A model generated the notes under the pieces. The model did no database searches. It was not told the DNA's origin and saw only the letters and a list, made by a program, of their open reading frames with translations. Of a stretch of DNA of 64,000 bases, positions 23,190 through 34,900 are shown piece after piece. The stretch is from Phoenix dactylifera (Eukaryota; Streptophyta; Magnoliopsida; Arecales; Arecaceae): positions 30,893,575 to 30,957,574 of the forward strand of contig NC_052392.1 in the NCBI RefSeq assembly GCF_009389715.1. The letters run 5' to 3'. The number at the start of each line of letters is the position of its first letter. The first letter of the stretch is position 1. Position numbers and translations under genes: made by a program.

Positions 23190-24345
23190 TTGTGAAGCTT
23201 CATTGAATACTACAGAAGCAGAAAGTGAGGATGGTTGCTTCTTATCATATAATTTTTTGCTTCTACTGTAGTGAAAGAGGACAAGAGATTGCAGAAGGGA
23301 AAGTTGGAAACATTTAAGAACCCTAATGCTTGGCTACTTCAGGGGAACATCCAAAGATAACAACAAGTAGAAAATTAATTGGGATAAAAGTGAGTTGATT
23401 TTATGGCTAAAAGCAAAGCCATGTGTTGGTACTATTGTGGACCGAGGCAATGGAAGGACTATTGTCCTGTGTTTCTAAAGGCAGTTGCAGTATGCAGGTG
23501 GCTGAGAGACAGCCTTGAATGGATGGTGCGGCTGTTCACACAGATGCCTAGGGAGGCTTAGTTAAAAACTTTACAAAACAAGAAAATTAATTTAAAAAGA
23601 AATGAAAGGAAAAAATAGAGATAACTTAAGGGACCATCATACATGTAGATAAATACCTATGTTAATGTAGCATGGTAGCATATAGATTCCAATTTTCATT
23701 CCAATCAGATTATACAATAATAATTAATCATATAAAAGATAAACATGCTCATAGTTTTAAGTGAATTCATGTCTGACATCACCTTTAATAGGAATGTCGG
23801 CCAATGAAAATACATAAAGCCATCCCAAGTAGATATGACAAGGCTGGATAGCTATGGTTATGATAGTTTTCACAGAGCTCATGTGACAGCTAGCTCTAGA
23901 AAATAATGACTAATTAATGCATAATCAGCAATAAACAGCTAAAGACAATCTAAAGAAGATTGGACGTTGTAACTAAAGTGTTTCGGCACCACTGAGAAAT
24001 AAGGTTAAAACTTGTGCCCCCAACACACCTAATACCCTAATCTATCTAAATATACAGTCTAAACTTGACCTCGCTGGGCTTTCCAGGCTAAGGTGAGCTG
24101 TTTAGCCACCATGATAAATGGCTCGCATATAGGGTTATATGTGGTTGGGCCTTAAGCAAGGTGGCCGGAGAACTGCCTAAGCCTAAATGGCAACCTAGGC
24201 AGTCCAGCAACCTCTAATGAAATATTGCTATCATTACAGCATATTTGAAAGAGGCATAATGCTTAGTTCTCTAATTACTAGGGTTAACAAGTTAAGGGAT
24301 TCTTACATAAACCAACCTCCTATCTACTATATTTTTTTCCTTTAT
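23190..24345. other. Intergenic, nothing recognised
   Basis: AT-rich sequence with only short ORFs. There is a more GC-rich patch at about 24060-24220 with no identifiable domain or repeat ends. Confidence 0.45.
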
Positions 24346-24348
24346 CTA

Positions 24349-24504
24349 TGGGTGCACCTTGGCGCAACAGTAAGGTTGCTCCATTAAGGTCACAAGTTCA
24401 AAACATGGAAATAACCTCTCAACATGTGAGGGTAAGGCTACAAATATTTGACTCTCCCTAACCCCGTGATGTCAGGGGCCTTTGCACTGGGTAACCTTTT
24501 TTTT
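24349..24504 (+). mobile_element. tRNA-derived SINE
   Basis: It has an A-box-like TGGCGCAACAGTAAGGTTGC and a B-box-like GGTCACAAGTTCAAAAC 12-15 bp apart. These are followed by the family body GTGAGGGTAAGGCTAC, then ATGTCAGGGGCCTTTGCACT, and a T-run at the end. It matches a widespread plant SINE type by its internal Pol III boxes. Other copies are on the minus strand at 25.7-26.15 kb and 61.1 kb. Confidence 0.65.
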
Positions 24505-24755
24505 AAGACAATCACAAGTACCAGCCAGCAGAGAAATAGAATATACTTTGCTGAGAAAAAGTAGCAATTATTCTCAATATCATGTTCTTTTACTTTTTAG
24601 TCGCATACACACAAGAGGGAGGTGGTTAAAATGTGATGTAATGCATTAGAAGGATGCAGATCTTCAATTTCATGCATAGATTTAGTTTAAATTTTCAGTT
24701 AGTTGCAAATTTGTTAATTTTTCTATTTTTTGTTTTCAATTCAATGAGTCTAGAG

Positions 24756-25071
24756 CAATGCCTGTTGTGCCGGTAATGAGCCCCATACCGATTGCCCAGC
24801 GACACGGTCGGTACGGCCCAACGTCGTGCCGTGCTGATTCAGTACCGACACAGTAGAGGCGGGAGAGAGGGAGAACGAGAGAGGAAAAGAGAGAAAGAGC
24901 GAGGGAGGGAGGGAGAGGGAAAGGAAGGAAGAGAGGGCCTTCCTCTTTTTCCATCTCCTTCTCCCCCTCTGGCGACAGCGTCTCAGTTTCATTGCCGGAA
25001 ACATCCCAGTCGGCTGCCGGTATGGCTCAGAACCCCGAACTAGGCGGTTCGGGATAGTTCCGCCGACCATG
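24756..25071. mobile_element. hAT-like non-autonomous element, inverted sister of the 8535 copy
   Basis: GTCTAGAG occurs at 24748-24755 and 25072-25079. The minus strand starts CATGGTCGGCGGAACTATCC, shares GGCAATGAAAC and a CT/GA core with the 8535-8998 element, and ends CCGGCACAACAGGCATTG. The 316-bp interior has (GAGAGAG) tracts and gives spurious ORFs only. Confidence 0.7.
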
Positions 25072-25729
25072 GTCTAGAGTGTGTAAAAATGAGATTAAAC
25101 AATCTCAAAGCCATTTTAAGTGTTAGATTGGATGATGCGTTTAGTAAACATTTGATACATTCTTTTGTTGTTTGTGGTATTTCTTTTGAAGGTCAAATCC
25201 TAGTTATCAAACTTGAGAGTTGCGAAGAATAAAATAGGTATTTATAGTTTTAGCTGGTTCAACTGGTTTGAAGTATTCTGAAAGTTTTAGATTCCAATCT
25301 AATCATGTACCAATTGTGATTCACAGCCCTCTCTCCCCCTTTTCTTTTTATTTATTTATTTACTTTCTTGGTCACTATGATCATCGTACAATTTATGTTG
25401 TTTCTTTTGCCAAAACTATCACTATTATTTCTATATATCTGCATGTAAGGCCCCAATCTGTCTGCATCTAGTTTCTTTTTTCTCTCTTTCACATCAGATT
25501 ATTGCTTGACTGCGCTAAGTCACCAGTTTAACTACTATTTGATATAGAAAGAAATCAACGACCTGTTATTTGCCTAGTTTTGCAAAATTTCTTGTTTTGT
25601 TTGCTGGAATTTCTCCAAAACCCTTAGAATCCCAGTATTTCCACCAAGAGCCTCAGAATCTATATTTATGCAAATGTAACCTAGAGTTGCATCAAAAATG
25701 TGGCCCCCTGGACTAAATCCATAAAAAAG

Positions 25730-25862
25730 GACATCCCAGTGCATGAGGCTCCTACCATAACAAGATGTAGAGAGAGCCAAATGTACGCAACCTTACCTTC
25801 ATGTGCGGATAGACTGTTTTCACATTTCAAACCTGGACATCCTAACTACAATGGAGCATTCT
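25730..25862 (-). mobile_element. tRNA-derived SINE, copy 1 of a minus-strand cluster
   Basis: On the plus strand it reads CATCCCAGTGCATGAGGCTC, GTACGCAACCTTACC and TTTCAAACCTGGACATCC. The inverse complement gives a B-box-like GGTTTGAAA and the GGTAAGGTTGCGTAC body seen in the other copies. It is diverged. Confidence 0.5.
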
Positions 25863-25865
25863 AAA

Positions 25866-25995
25866 GTTGAGGCCCTTGCTACCGGCCAGATGTACGCAAT
25901 CTTATCCCCGTTTGCAGAGCAGTTATTTCCGTGTTTTGAGCTTATGACACCCAGATCATAATAGAACAACCTCAATGCTGCATTGAGGCCTACCC
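25866..25995 (-). mobile_element. tRNA-derived SINE, copy 2 (truncated)
   Basis: It holds GATGTACGCAATCTTATCCCC, TTTGAGCTTATGACACCCAG and ATAGAACAACCTCAATGCTG, in the same order and orientation as its neighbours. The end distal to the Pol III boxes, at its left boundary, is missing. Confidence 0.5.
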
Positions 25996-25997
25996 TT

Positions 25998-26150
25998 AAA
26001 GGGCATCCCAATGCATGAGCCTCTCACCACTGTAAGGTCTGAAAAAAGTCGGATGTACACAACCTTACCCATGCATCTGGAAGGTTTTTTCTGTCTTTCG
26101 AACTCATGATACCTAGGTCACAATAGAGCAACCTTACAATTACGCTAAGA
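25998..26150 (-). mobile_element. tRNA-derived SINE, copy 3
   Basis: It begins GGGCATCCCAATGCATGAGC and contains ATGTACACAACCTTACCC, TTTCGAACTCATGATACC and CACAATAGAGCAACCTTAC. The inverse complement carries a good B box (GAGTTCGAAAG) and an A-box-like GTAAGGTTGCTC. A short duplicated tail (CAATAGAACAACCTTACC) follows to about 26171. Confidence 0.55.
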
Positions 26151-26239
26151 TAACAATAGAACAACCTTACCCTAGTTAAATCCATAATTATCGAAAATTC
26201 ATTTACCATCACCACAGCAATACATTGCTCTGTCAATGC

Positions 26240-28705
26240 AAGATTGTCAATGCAAGATCAATTTGAAAAAAATAAAATATTTCGTAGTAGATCATGAAGC
26301 TCGTGTTTTGAGAGTAGACTGCATACAACAAAGTTAAAAGTAATAAGACTTTTAACCAAATAAGATTTTTTTTATTCCATAACATTGATTAATTCAGCTA
26401 ACTAACTCATGAACCTAGAACATCCAAGATACAGATGTATCAGGAAGGTCGGTACTCAGGTACCTACATTTCAGTTACACAATCTAGGTCCTTCCAAACC
26501 AATTTGAAAATGTCAAACGTCACTTAATTTAACAGTTGCATTTTTAGGAAATCATATTCATAGTGGGAGGTTTTTTAAACAAGATAGATCAAAGACAATT
26601 GAATGCAAACATTTTAACTATAAATTTCAGGATACAACAACCTCATTTCATCTAAAGTCATCTATTTTATGTGATAGCAACGTATGACTTGTTAACTCTT
26701 CCACTGCAACTTCTAGCACTTCAACACAATAGAATGCTCGCTTGATTCATCCAAAATACAGAATATTGAACACCCATTTCTTTTTTATTACAATTATTGT
26801 CATTTTTTTTTTGTTCATTTTATCTTTATCATGCACTTACAGGATCCAAAGCAACAAACGAAACTATTGGCCCTTTTGTTCAAGTCCTCTTAGTCTTGCT
26901 ATCACCAGAAAAACTTCCTACCTCAATCACCATGTCATCCCTATCACAATAATCTACCATCACAAAATTCGTCAAACTTTTCTGAATCTATTCATTTTCT
27001 TTCTTACCTTTGTTTTCCCTCAACTATGTAATCAAAGTTTTCTTTTTCTCCCTCCTTAAACTTGGAGGTGAACTTCTTCCAAGGAACAGCTCAGGCCTAT
27101 GCCAGCAAGATGTTTCATGAAATAAAAGGTCTCAACCCTAACACAAATATTAGCACCACGAACATCTGCCATATATAATGTGTAGCCTATGACTAAATTA
27201 AGACCTATTTCATATTTGAGCTTCCTCTTTTTGGGTACAAGAAATTCCTTTGCTTAATGAATGAATGTCGATCAAAAATCAAATCACCACATTTTCAAGC
27301 CAAGTTCAAGTCAAGCATTATCAACTCAAATAACTGGGATCATTAGGTTGGGTTCAAAACAAGACAACTGAAGCTAAAGAAAAGTGGCTTATAGATTAGG
27401 AGGAACAGTCTACATTTATTGAAAAATAAGAGAAATGCTTGGAGAAAAAAGAGATCAGGGCATTATGCATTGTTCTCAATGTTGCCTTTTGTGATGTTGT
27501 CAATAAGGGCATTCCTACTAAATATATGGCGTATAAACTTTATTTTCGTAATGAAAAGATAATTTTTTATCCATTATAAAACTCTAAACCATAGTGCAAA
27601 GAATTGATCAATTAAGACATTAGCGGCTTTAGATGAACAGATCCACTTGTATTTTCCCAAATTTCATGTTTCGAAAATGTCATGCTTGTTGGCCAAGTCC
27701 ACATGTCTCACCTACCCTAACAATATAACTTTAAGTCATATCCATCATTTTGCAAGTGAAAATGGAAAATTTTTCATGCCTCATCGAACCTTTTTGTAAC
27801 CTTCTTCGTGTAAATTGTTTCCCACTTTTAATTTCAGCAATTTACCGCTTCCTTTCTTATTAGAGGACAATGTATCTTAATTTCCTGAAAGTGAAGTTTG
27901 GTTTGAAGTTGCATACATTCAATTGATGAGAATTGTTGTCGGTTGGTGAGAAACAAATTAACAGGATAGATTAATCATTTGTAATCTTCTTGGGTCTTAA
28001 AACATTTTTATACTCTACCGACTACAAATAAATGACAACCTATTGTATAATTTCTTTCTATATAAAGGAATTCTGCAACTCTTGAAATCTCAGTTGCTAA
28101 AATCAAGAGTGGGCGTCAGTGCAAGTGCAAACACGGTAACGCGAATATTCCAAAAACACTTAGTGTAAGGGAGAGCTTAGATGTGGGCCTTGTGTCAAGT
28201 TTTTGAGGAGTTTCTGAAGCGGGTATGGCACCCAAGGTAGATCTTACCTGTTACTAAGCTCAAAATAAGCCTCAACACAGAGCCATATAACTTTCTATAC
28301 TTGTTCAGACTTCTGCATTTTTATGATTTGAATAACTCAATTAGGAGACCATTTGCCTACCCACATGATCAAAACACTTTTGGTCATGGAACGAAAAAAA
28401 TACTTAAATATATATACACCAATATCTACTCAATACATTTAATAAGCTTTTAACACATTCAACAGAACATGTGAATCCAACTCAAATTGCAAGAAGTGAT
28501 TGCATCCCTCAAAAAAATATGTAACAAGTTCTACAAACTCCACTACCTCGAGCTAAGTTTGCCATCAATGAAACATAAGACATGCAAAGCATCGAAATTT
28601 TGAGAATATAATGAGCAATACAGAACTGACTTCAAACAAAAACCTAAACTTTGATACAAAATCCAGGCAGAATTAATAAATAACAACAAACCAGTTAGTT
28701 TGACG
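26240..28705. other. Intergenic, nothing recognised
   Basis: AT-rich sequence with short ORFs lacking recognisable domains. The last few hundred bases before 28712 are presumably 3' flank/3'UTR of the F-box gene on the minus strand. Confidence 0.5.
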
Positions 28706-28711
28706 ATGACT

Positions 28712-29974
28712 TCAGGGCATGGCAGTGAATCCGGCATCGAACACGAACCCTCTGTACACCCCCTCATTGTAACCCGGCAAACCGTCCAGCCACCTCCACA
28801 CACCGCCGCGACTCTTCCCAATCGCCTCCTCCTCCCACATCGCCAGCTTTCCCCTCACCCTCTTCCCCGAGAACCAAACCCTCCCGTCCCCTCCGAACAC
28901 CTTCACCTTGTTATTCCCCCCTGCAACGGCCGCCGCGGCAGCCACCGGCCCCGGCACCACGCCGCCGAAGCACCGGTACATCTCCGGCGGCATCCTTCCT
29001 GCCTCGTCCCACTCCAGCGTCGCCAGATCCAACCTCAAGATCAGGACCGTCGAGCACGGCGCGTCGATCGCGAACGACGACCGCAACCCTCCGATCATCA
29101 GGATCCGGCCGCCGCCCGCCCCGGGGAGCAGCCGGGGCCGCTTCAGGATGTCGAAGACGTCCCCCCACTCATGCCGCTCGATCGGGGCCCACCTGCGGGG
29201 CCCGCCGAGGTCGTGGAGCCCGCAGGAGAAGAGCTTCCACTGGCTGCGCCACGGGGTGCCGACGTCGCAGAGGGTGTAGACGGCGCCGCCCATCAGGATC
29301 GGGCTCCGGGGCTTGGAAGGGAGGTTGAGGGAGAACTTGAGCCAGCGGTCGGCGCCGGGGGCGTAGGCGAGGGCGGCCAGCTCGGTGAGGACGAGGGCGG
29401 CGCCGCCGGGGCCGGCGAGGACGGTGCCGTGGCGGGACCAGGCGGAGCCGAGTGGGGGGAGGAGGCGGTACGAGCGGGCGAGCGGGTTACAGAGAATGAG
29501 GGACTTGGGATTCTTAGGGTCGCCTACGGCGGAGGGGGCGGCGGAAGTGTCAGCCCAGAGGTAGAGGAGGGAGGGGGAAGCGGTGACGGGGGACGAGGAG
29601 GGGAAGGGGAGGAAGGAGAGGGGTAGGCGGAGCCAACGACCGAGGGCGGTGTCGAAGGCGTGGAGGGAGGGGGTGGAAGCGGCCGCACGGGGGTGGCGAA
29701 GGGCGAGGAGGCGGACCGGGGGGAGGGCGGCGAGGAAGGACGGGGAGGAGATCGCGTCGCGGAAGAGGTGGCAGACGGAGCGGCAGGCGAGGGCCTGGAG
29801 GAGGGGGAGGCGGCCAAGGACGTTGTGGAGGGCGTCCGGCGGGAGGAGCAGGATGGGGGGGCTCATCGGCAGAGAACCCGACTCCTCCTCTTCCTGTTCA
29901 GCCGCCTCCGCCTCCAGCAGCGGCGGCGGCGGCGGGGGGAAGTCATACACGCGAGGCACATGAGCCGGGGGCAT
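28712..29974 (-). CDS. F-box/kelch-repeat protein (putative SCF ubiquitin-ligase substrate receptor)
   Basis: This is an intronless frame of 420 codons plus stop, about 65-70% GC. After an acidic, proline-rich N-terminus (HVPRVYDFPPPPPPLLEAEA), residues about 41-83 form an F-box (LLPPDALHNVLGRLPLLQAL then ACRSVCHLFRDAISSPSF), which would bind the SKP1 adaptor. The remainder resembles the plant F-box kelch/galactose-oxidase-like region, with repeats such as PRSPILMGGAVYTLCDVG and a GGRILMIGGLRSSFAID segment, ending VYRGFVFDAGFTAMP. The frame stays open to an upstream ATG at 30118 (468 aa). I prefer 29974, because a minus-strand TATA box at about 30152-30160 puts the TSS near 30125 and the upstream extension is low-complexity. 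The target is unknown and I cannot name the subfamily. Confidence 0.85.
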   Translation of the reverse strand: MPPAHVPRVYDFPPPPPPLLEAEAAEQEEEESGSLPMSPPILLLPPDALHNVLGRLPLLQALACRSVCHLFRDAISSPSFLAALPPVRLLALRHPRAAASTPSLHAFDTALGRWLRLPLSFLPFPSSSPVTASPSLLYLWADTSAAPSAVGDPKNPKSLILCNPLARSYRLLPPLGSAWSRHGTVLAGPGGAALVLTELAALAYAPGADRWLKFSLNLPSKPRSPILMGGAVYTLCDVGTPWRSQWKLFSCGLHDLGGPRRWAPIERHEWGDVFDILKRPRLLPGAGGGRILMIGGLRSSFAIDAPCSTVLILRLDLATLEWDEAGRMPPEMYRCFGGVVPGPVAAAAAVAGGNNKVKVFGGDGRVWFSGKRVRGKLAMWEEEAIGKSRGGVWRWLDGLPGYNEGVYRGFVFDAGFTAMP

Positions 29975-30119
29975 GGTCGGAAAAGTCTTTGAGTCGCCTA
30001 TGTTTCTTCTTCTGGCGGGCGGGGGCGATGGTGGGAAGAAAGGTAGGTAAAGACGTAAAGTGGCTGGTGCTGGGGTTGCAGGGGCAGTATACTGAAGCCA
30101 TATTTTCGGACCTGCCATT

Positions 30120-30165
30120 CTGATCTATAAAATCTGGACCGTCGGTGGCGTTATTTTATATGGCG
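30120..30165 (-). promoter_or_regulatory. TATA box of the F-box/kelch gene
   Basis: The minus strand reads CCATATAAAATAACGCC at about 30147-30163. This places a start site near 30120-30130 and a leader of about 150 nt before the ATG at 29974. Confidence 0.5.
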
Positions 30166-30540
30166 GGTGGAGAAGTGCAGCTGTTAGGTGGTTGTGGTGA
30201 GGTGAGTGCTGAGCTGGAACGGTGTACTCTACTCAGAAAGAAGTAATATGTAAAGAGACTGGTTACATTACACCCAAGCCACACTATCAAGCTGAAATGG
30301 AACAGATGGAGGTGTAGGTTTGGGTGTGAGCATGGGTGCGCCGGGACCGAACTCGTTATAGTTGGTTTTGTTCGTTTGTCTGCCTGTTGACGTGGAAGTG
30401 TGGGTGCGCACCTGGCACAAGAATGTCCTGCGAGGAAGATACTTTTAAATATTTTATTATTGTAAATTTTCTATATTTTTTATATTCATTAAATATTTTT
30501 AGTATTTTAAATATTTACTAATTCTATATTTTTATATTGT

Positions 30541-31077
30541 TAGGAGATCTGGATAAGTCGATCTTGGTCAATCTGCTATGGACCGCTGAACCATGGCTCG
30601 AGCACCAAAATAGTTCTGCGACCATGTCAAGGTTCAGATCGTCAGTTACACAGCGGGGCTGCACTTGCACGTTAGGCAGACATTATTGACCTCCGCATCG
30701 GAGCTCCATTTTGGACATCTCGGTTCCAGAAGCAGAATTGCGAGTAACCTGGTGTATGCTATATGTGGCACGAGTTGCAAGCTCGTGCTGTCGTGCTCGA
30801 GGACGATTCGGGGTGGGCATGTACCACCCGCTGCTTAGGAATATTTAAGCTATGATCACTAGTAGAATGACCTTGCACGCAAAACACATGTATCGTAAGG
30901 CCCACGAAGCAGCAGATTGAGTAGCTTCTTATATGGCTAACCACTCTAAAGAGGCTCTATGACTAGAAGAGAGGAAATTATCCGGTGCACTCCGAAACTT
31001 GCTATCTTTTGACTTTTGGATGTATTCGCACCTGATATATATAATACATCCGCTTCAGTAAAAAAAAAAAAAAAAAA
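30541..31077 (+). mobile_element. LINE 3' end relic with poly(A) tail
   Basis: Frames broken by stops give KHMYRKAHEAAD then VASYMANHSKEAL (about 30880-30960), LSGALRNLLSFDF (about 30980-31018) and the shared 3' terminus, then an A-run at 31060-31077. It is the same family as the 18780 and 47756 copies and is truncated at its 5' end. Confidence 0.55.
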
Positions 31078-31939
31078 GCTTCGGTTTTGGAACAAGCTAC
31101 AACTAAAACAAATGCTGGAAATCAATTGACAGAACCAATTATACTTTTACATTTGATGATTCTTAAACTAGAAAATTAGATTTTTGATACTATTGCAGCT
31201 AAATCCTAAACCGAGGCCGGGGCGACCTAGAGGTCGGTTGGAACCAAGCTGGACAAAATGGCCTAAAGGTCAGAAAGCAGCTTACATTTGTCGCATAAAT
31301 TTGATAGCCCGCGGAGCTTAAATCATTTCAGTCAAAAAGAAAGAAAGCTCATGCATTTTGCCAACACTAAACCATGTCACCAAAAGAGCAGGTTAATTTG
31401 TATGAAGTTCATAACATGTCCACTAACTGTTGAACCAAGGATATACATCGAAGTAAAACAAGTGAACTCAAGGGTTCCAACCCATTCTATGAGGATACTT
31501 AATAATTAGATTTTTGAAAAAGAAGTAATGACAAGCACCATTTCTATCACCTCAACCATCAGCGCAAGCCGGCGATTTTCGTGGATTTGAAGTCATGGCA
31601 CATGCTGCACTCATCAATATACATTACATTTCAAAGTGAAGCAGCGAAAACTTCCTAATATTAATCTTTCTTTCTACCACAGAAGAAATGCATTCTTTGT
31701 TAATCTTTGTACATATAATTACAATCAGAACTGTTATTTCAACGATATTACACATTCGAGGCTGACATTCATAAACCGGATTACATAAGTGTTTGATTTG
31801 ATTATACAAAATGTTACATTTTACAACAGATTATGCTAATACATGCACATCTGCACATCAAACTAGGCTCCATAACTTATGTCAGCTTCTATTTATTAGT
31901 ACATCAAGCAGGTACAAGAGAGGTCAATGGTTCCTATCT

Positions 31940-34900
31940 TCACATGAAATCCATTGGATCCTGTGGAGTCTGCGCGCTTCCTGATTGGACACTAAAAGAT
32001 GGTTGAGAGCCATGGAATTGCAGGGCTTGATAACCAGTTTGGCTAGGCAACTGCTGTGGATGGGAGATATATGGGGACGCAGCCTGCTGGATTTCTCTGT
32101 TGAATGTATTGCCATCAACCATTGAGATTTCCCCTGCTGCTATCTTGAGCCGCTGAATTTCTTGTCTCAGTGTCTCATTCAGAGCTGTAAGAACACCAAA
32201 AATTTTTGTACGTTATATATGATGCAGAAGAAGAGATATCATCGAATGAGGAGGCATAAGTCAGAAACCACATTTAAAGTTAGTCTTCAGTCATGCAGTT
32301 CAGGTTTCTACGGAACTCTGGCCCCCATAGCTGCTCCAGTAGAGATTGGACATTCATAGACTTGAATGGAGTTGTTGTCCTGGTCCCACCATGTTATTCA
32401 TAATTTTATTGAAGATGTTTAACAATAAGATCTAACCTGTCTTCAAACATTTGATGGTTTCACACCTTGCATGATAAACTACTTGGCTTGTATATAGTGA
32501 GAGTACTTGGACAATGAAGGATCTATGAGAACGAGGAAAATCCCTTAAATCCTGTCTACATGGTATATAATCAGTACAGAAATTTTGCAAGTCCAGATAG
32601 AGCAGAAAATTTTTAGCTAATTACCTGAAATTTCTAAAGCCGATTATTTATAAGAATGAATTTAAACACTTGATGAAATTAAAGCATTAACTCCATTTTT
32701 TAGTAGGAGTTATAAAATAATTTAGAACTAATCATTCTTCCAATTATATGGAGCCATAATTTACTAGCTTAGTAATTTCTGTCAAGGGCTAACACAGTAT
32801 ACAAACAATACAAAAAAAAAGCTATAGTACCCCAAAAATAAAAAATAAAAAACAAAAAAGTCTTAAGTAGTTGAAAGAAATACCATCACGAAGTTGAGCC
32901 TCTTTCTCCATAGCCTGCAACCGCAGCTTAAGTTCCCTATTCTCAGCAGTCAAGTCAGTTGTGTCTCTCTGTGAAGGAAATTTCAAGTACCAGTCACCGT
33001 ACATATAACTGAGAACAGAGCATTGAAAAAACAGGGGGAAGAAACAAACTTAGAAGTAAAAGAGACGTAGTGCTTTCAATCTAAAATAGCAATGACTTTT
33101 GGTCGATCAATGATGGAAAACAGAAGATGCTGGAGATATAATGGAGAACCAAAGGACACTAAATGAAAATTGAAAAAGCAAAAACCTTTAGGCACAAACA
33201 AATTGAGAAAAAATTCTTGTTGGACTAAACCAGCTTTTAATGTGATTCAGTTGCCAAGCCTGTAGATCAAAATTGAGAGCTTTGCAAGGACTAAGGTTCT
33301 GGTAGTTGCAAGGTGGCTGCTATGCTTATGAAGATGTTTTGCATCATTAGAACCTTCCTATGCACTGGATGAATGTTGAACATTTGGCCCCTGGCATTGT
33401 GGCATGTGGATGAAGGGTCTGAAGAATTGAGAGCAAAGTTGAACTTCAAGAATTTAGCTTAATAATTTGAGGAATACATGTTAAAGCCAGGCCTTAATGA
33501 ATAAGTAGCAAAGGAATGCCACTAAATTATCATCTTTGCTATCCCCAAGCAATTGCACATAGAAACATGTGATAAATAGAATTAGACTGGAATTGATGAA
33601 GTGGAAAAGTGCAACGTAACTTTACAGAGTAGTGAGCTATGCAAATTGAAGCTGAATAAAACCAAACTTTATACAGTGATGGTGGTTGATTTGTGAGAGT
33701 GCCAACTGAAGCCAAACAATGCATTGTCTATAGTGACAATAATCACAAGATTGGTAGTTCAGTAATGTCTCACTCCACGGACTCGAGGATGGGAAAGGTG
33801 AGCTGTGAGATGCAGAACAAAACTATGTTACCTGACCTGGGAATGTCAACAGGTGATCTAGGAAGAGAGAAGGAAGGAGAGCTGTGGCGATTTCTTTCAG
33901 TATCAATTTCTGAGTACAACGCCAATAATCTCCTTTTACTGCAGGCCACTAAAGTCCTTTGAAAGACTTGACTGGTCTGCATCCTTTCCCAATTAAGGCT
34001 GTAACAAAAAGAATCAAGAAATTCCAAATCTTTCCTCACTGAGACTCTAAAAGCAATCTAAAATCCTCTCATATTGAATGTTTAGGCTGCATTTGATTGC
34101 AGGTTAAATAGAAAAGGCCCTTTACTCCACTTGTTAACTTAACCCACAAAATGTAGTCCATTCAATCCAAGCGTAAACTTTCATACAGCCACTTTTTCTA
34201 CTTAACCCAGAATAAATTACTTGACCCTACATGGTGGACTAATATATTCCAGAGTAAAGAAGCATAGTGGTAAGCCTATTTACTCTGGATTAACTTGACC
34301 ACTACCAAATGCAGCCTTCAAGTTTCCTAAAAGACTCCTAATTTTTCTCAAAAACATAAAATAAAATATTCCTAATTGATAGATCTCATAAAAGATCTAA
34401 ATCTTCATTAATTACAATAATTTCGATGTCAAGCAAAGCATCAGTCTGAGCTATCTTTTGACTGCATTTGTCAGGAAACCAGCAAGGGGCTGATTGATCA
34501 GGTCCTTTGCTGTTTCTTTGCTGCACCAACAGGCCAACTTAGGGCCTTAGCCAAGTCATCATCAAGCCCAACCCATTACAATTTTTTTGTGCATGTTATG
34601 CCCAGACCCAGCCCTTTGACATCCCTACCTAGACCCCTCAGTCCACCCCAAAGATCTGGCACACATCAACTAAGCTTGAGTATGGTTATGACAGTCGGGC
34701 ATGGATTCCAAAGAGGAAATCCTTAGGCCTTGGTTAGGAAACGACACATTTTGAGTACATGACTGCACATGGGTGATCCAATGTGCAGCCATGTTTACTC
34801 AACAAGTGGATGGAAGCTCCCATCTTAAAGCAATTAACCCTCCTCATCCTAACTCTTCTACTCACTACGTGGTATTCAAAATATATAATCTAGAAGGAAA

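Noticed and set aside
28700-29992. Long plus-strand frames (308, 123, 126 and 110 codons) opposite the F-box gene
   Set aside because: They are antisense shadows of a very GC-rich coding exon; the minus strand has a recognisable F-box and the plus frames have no domain.
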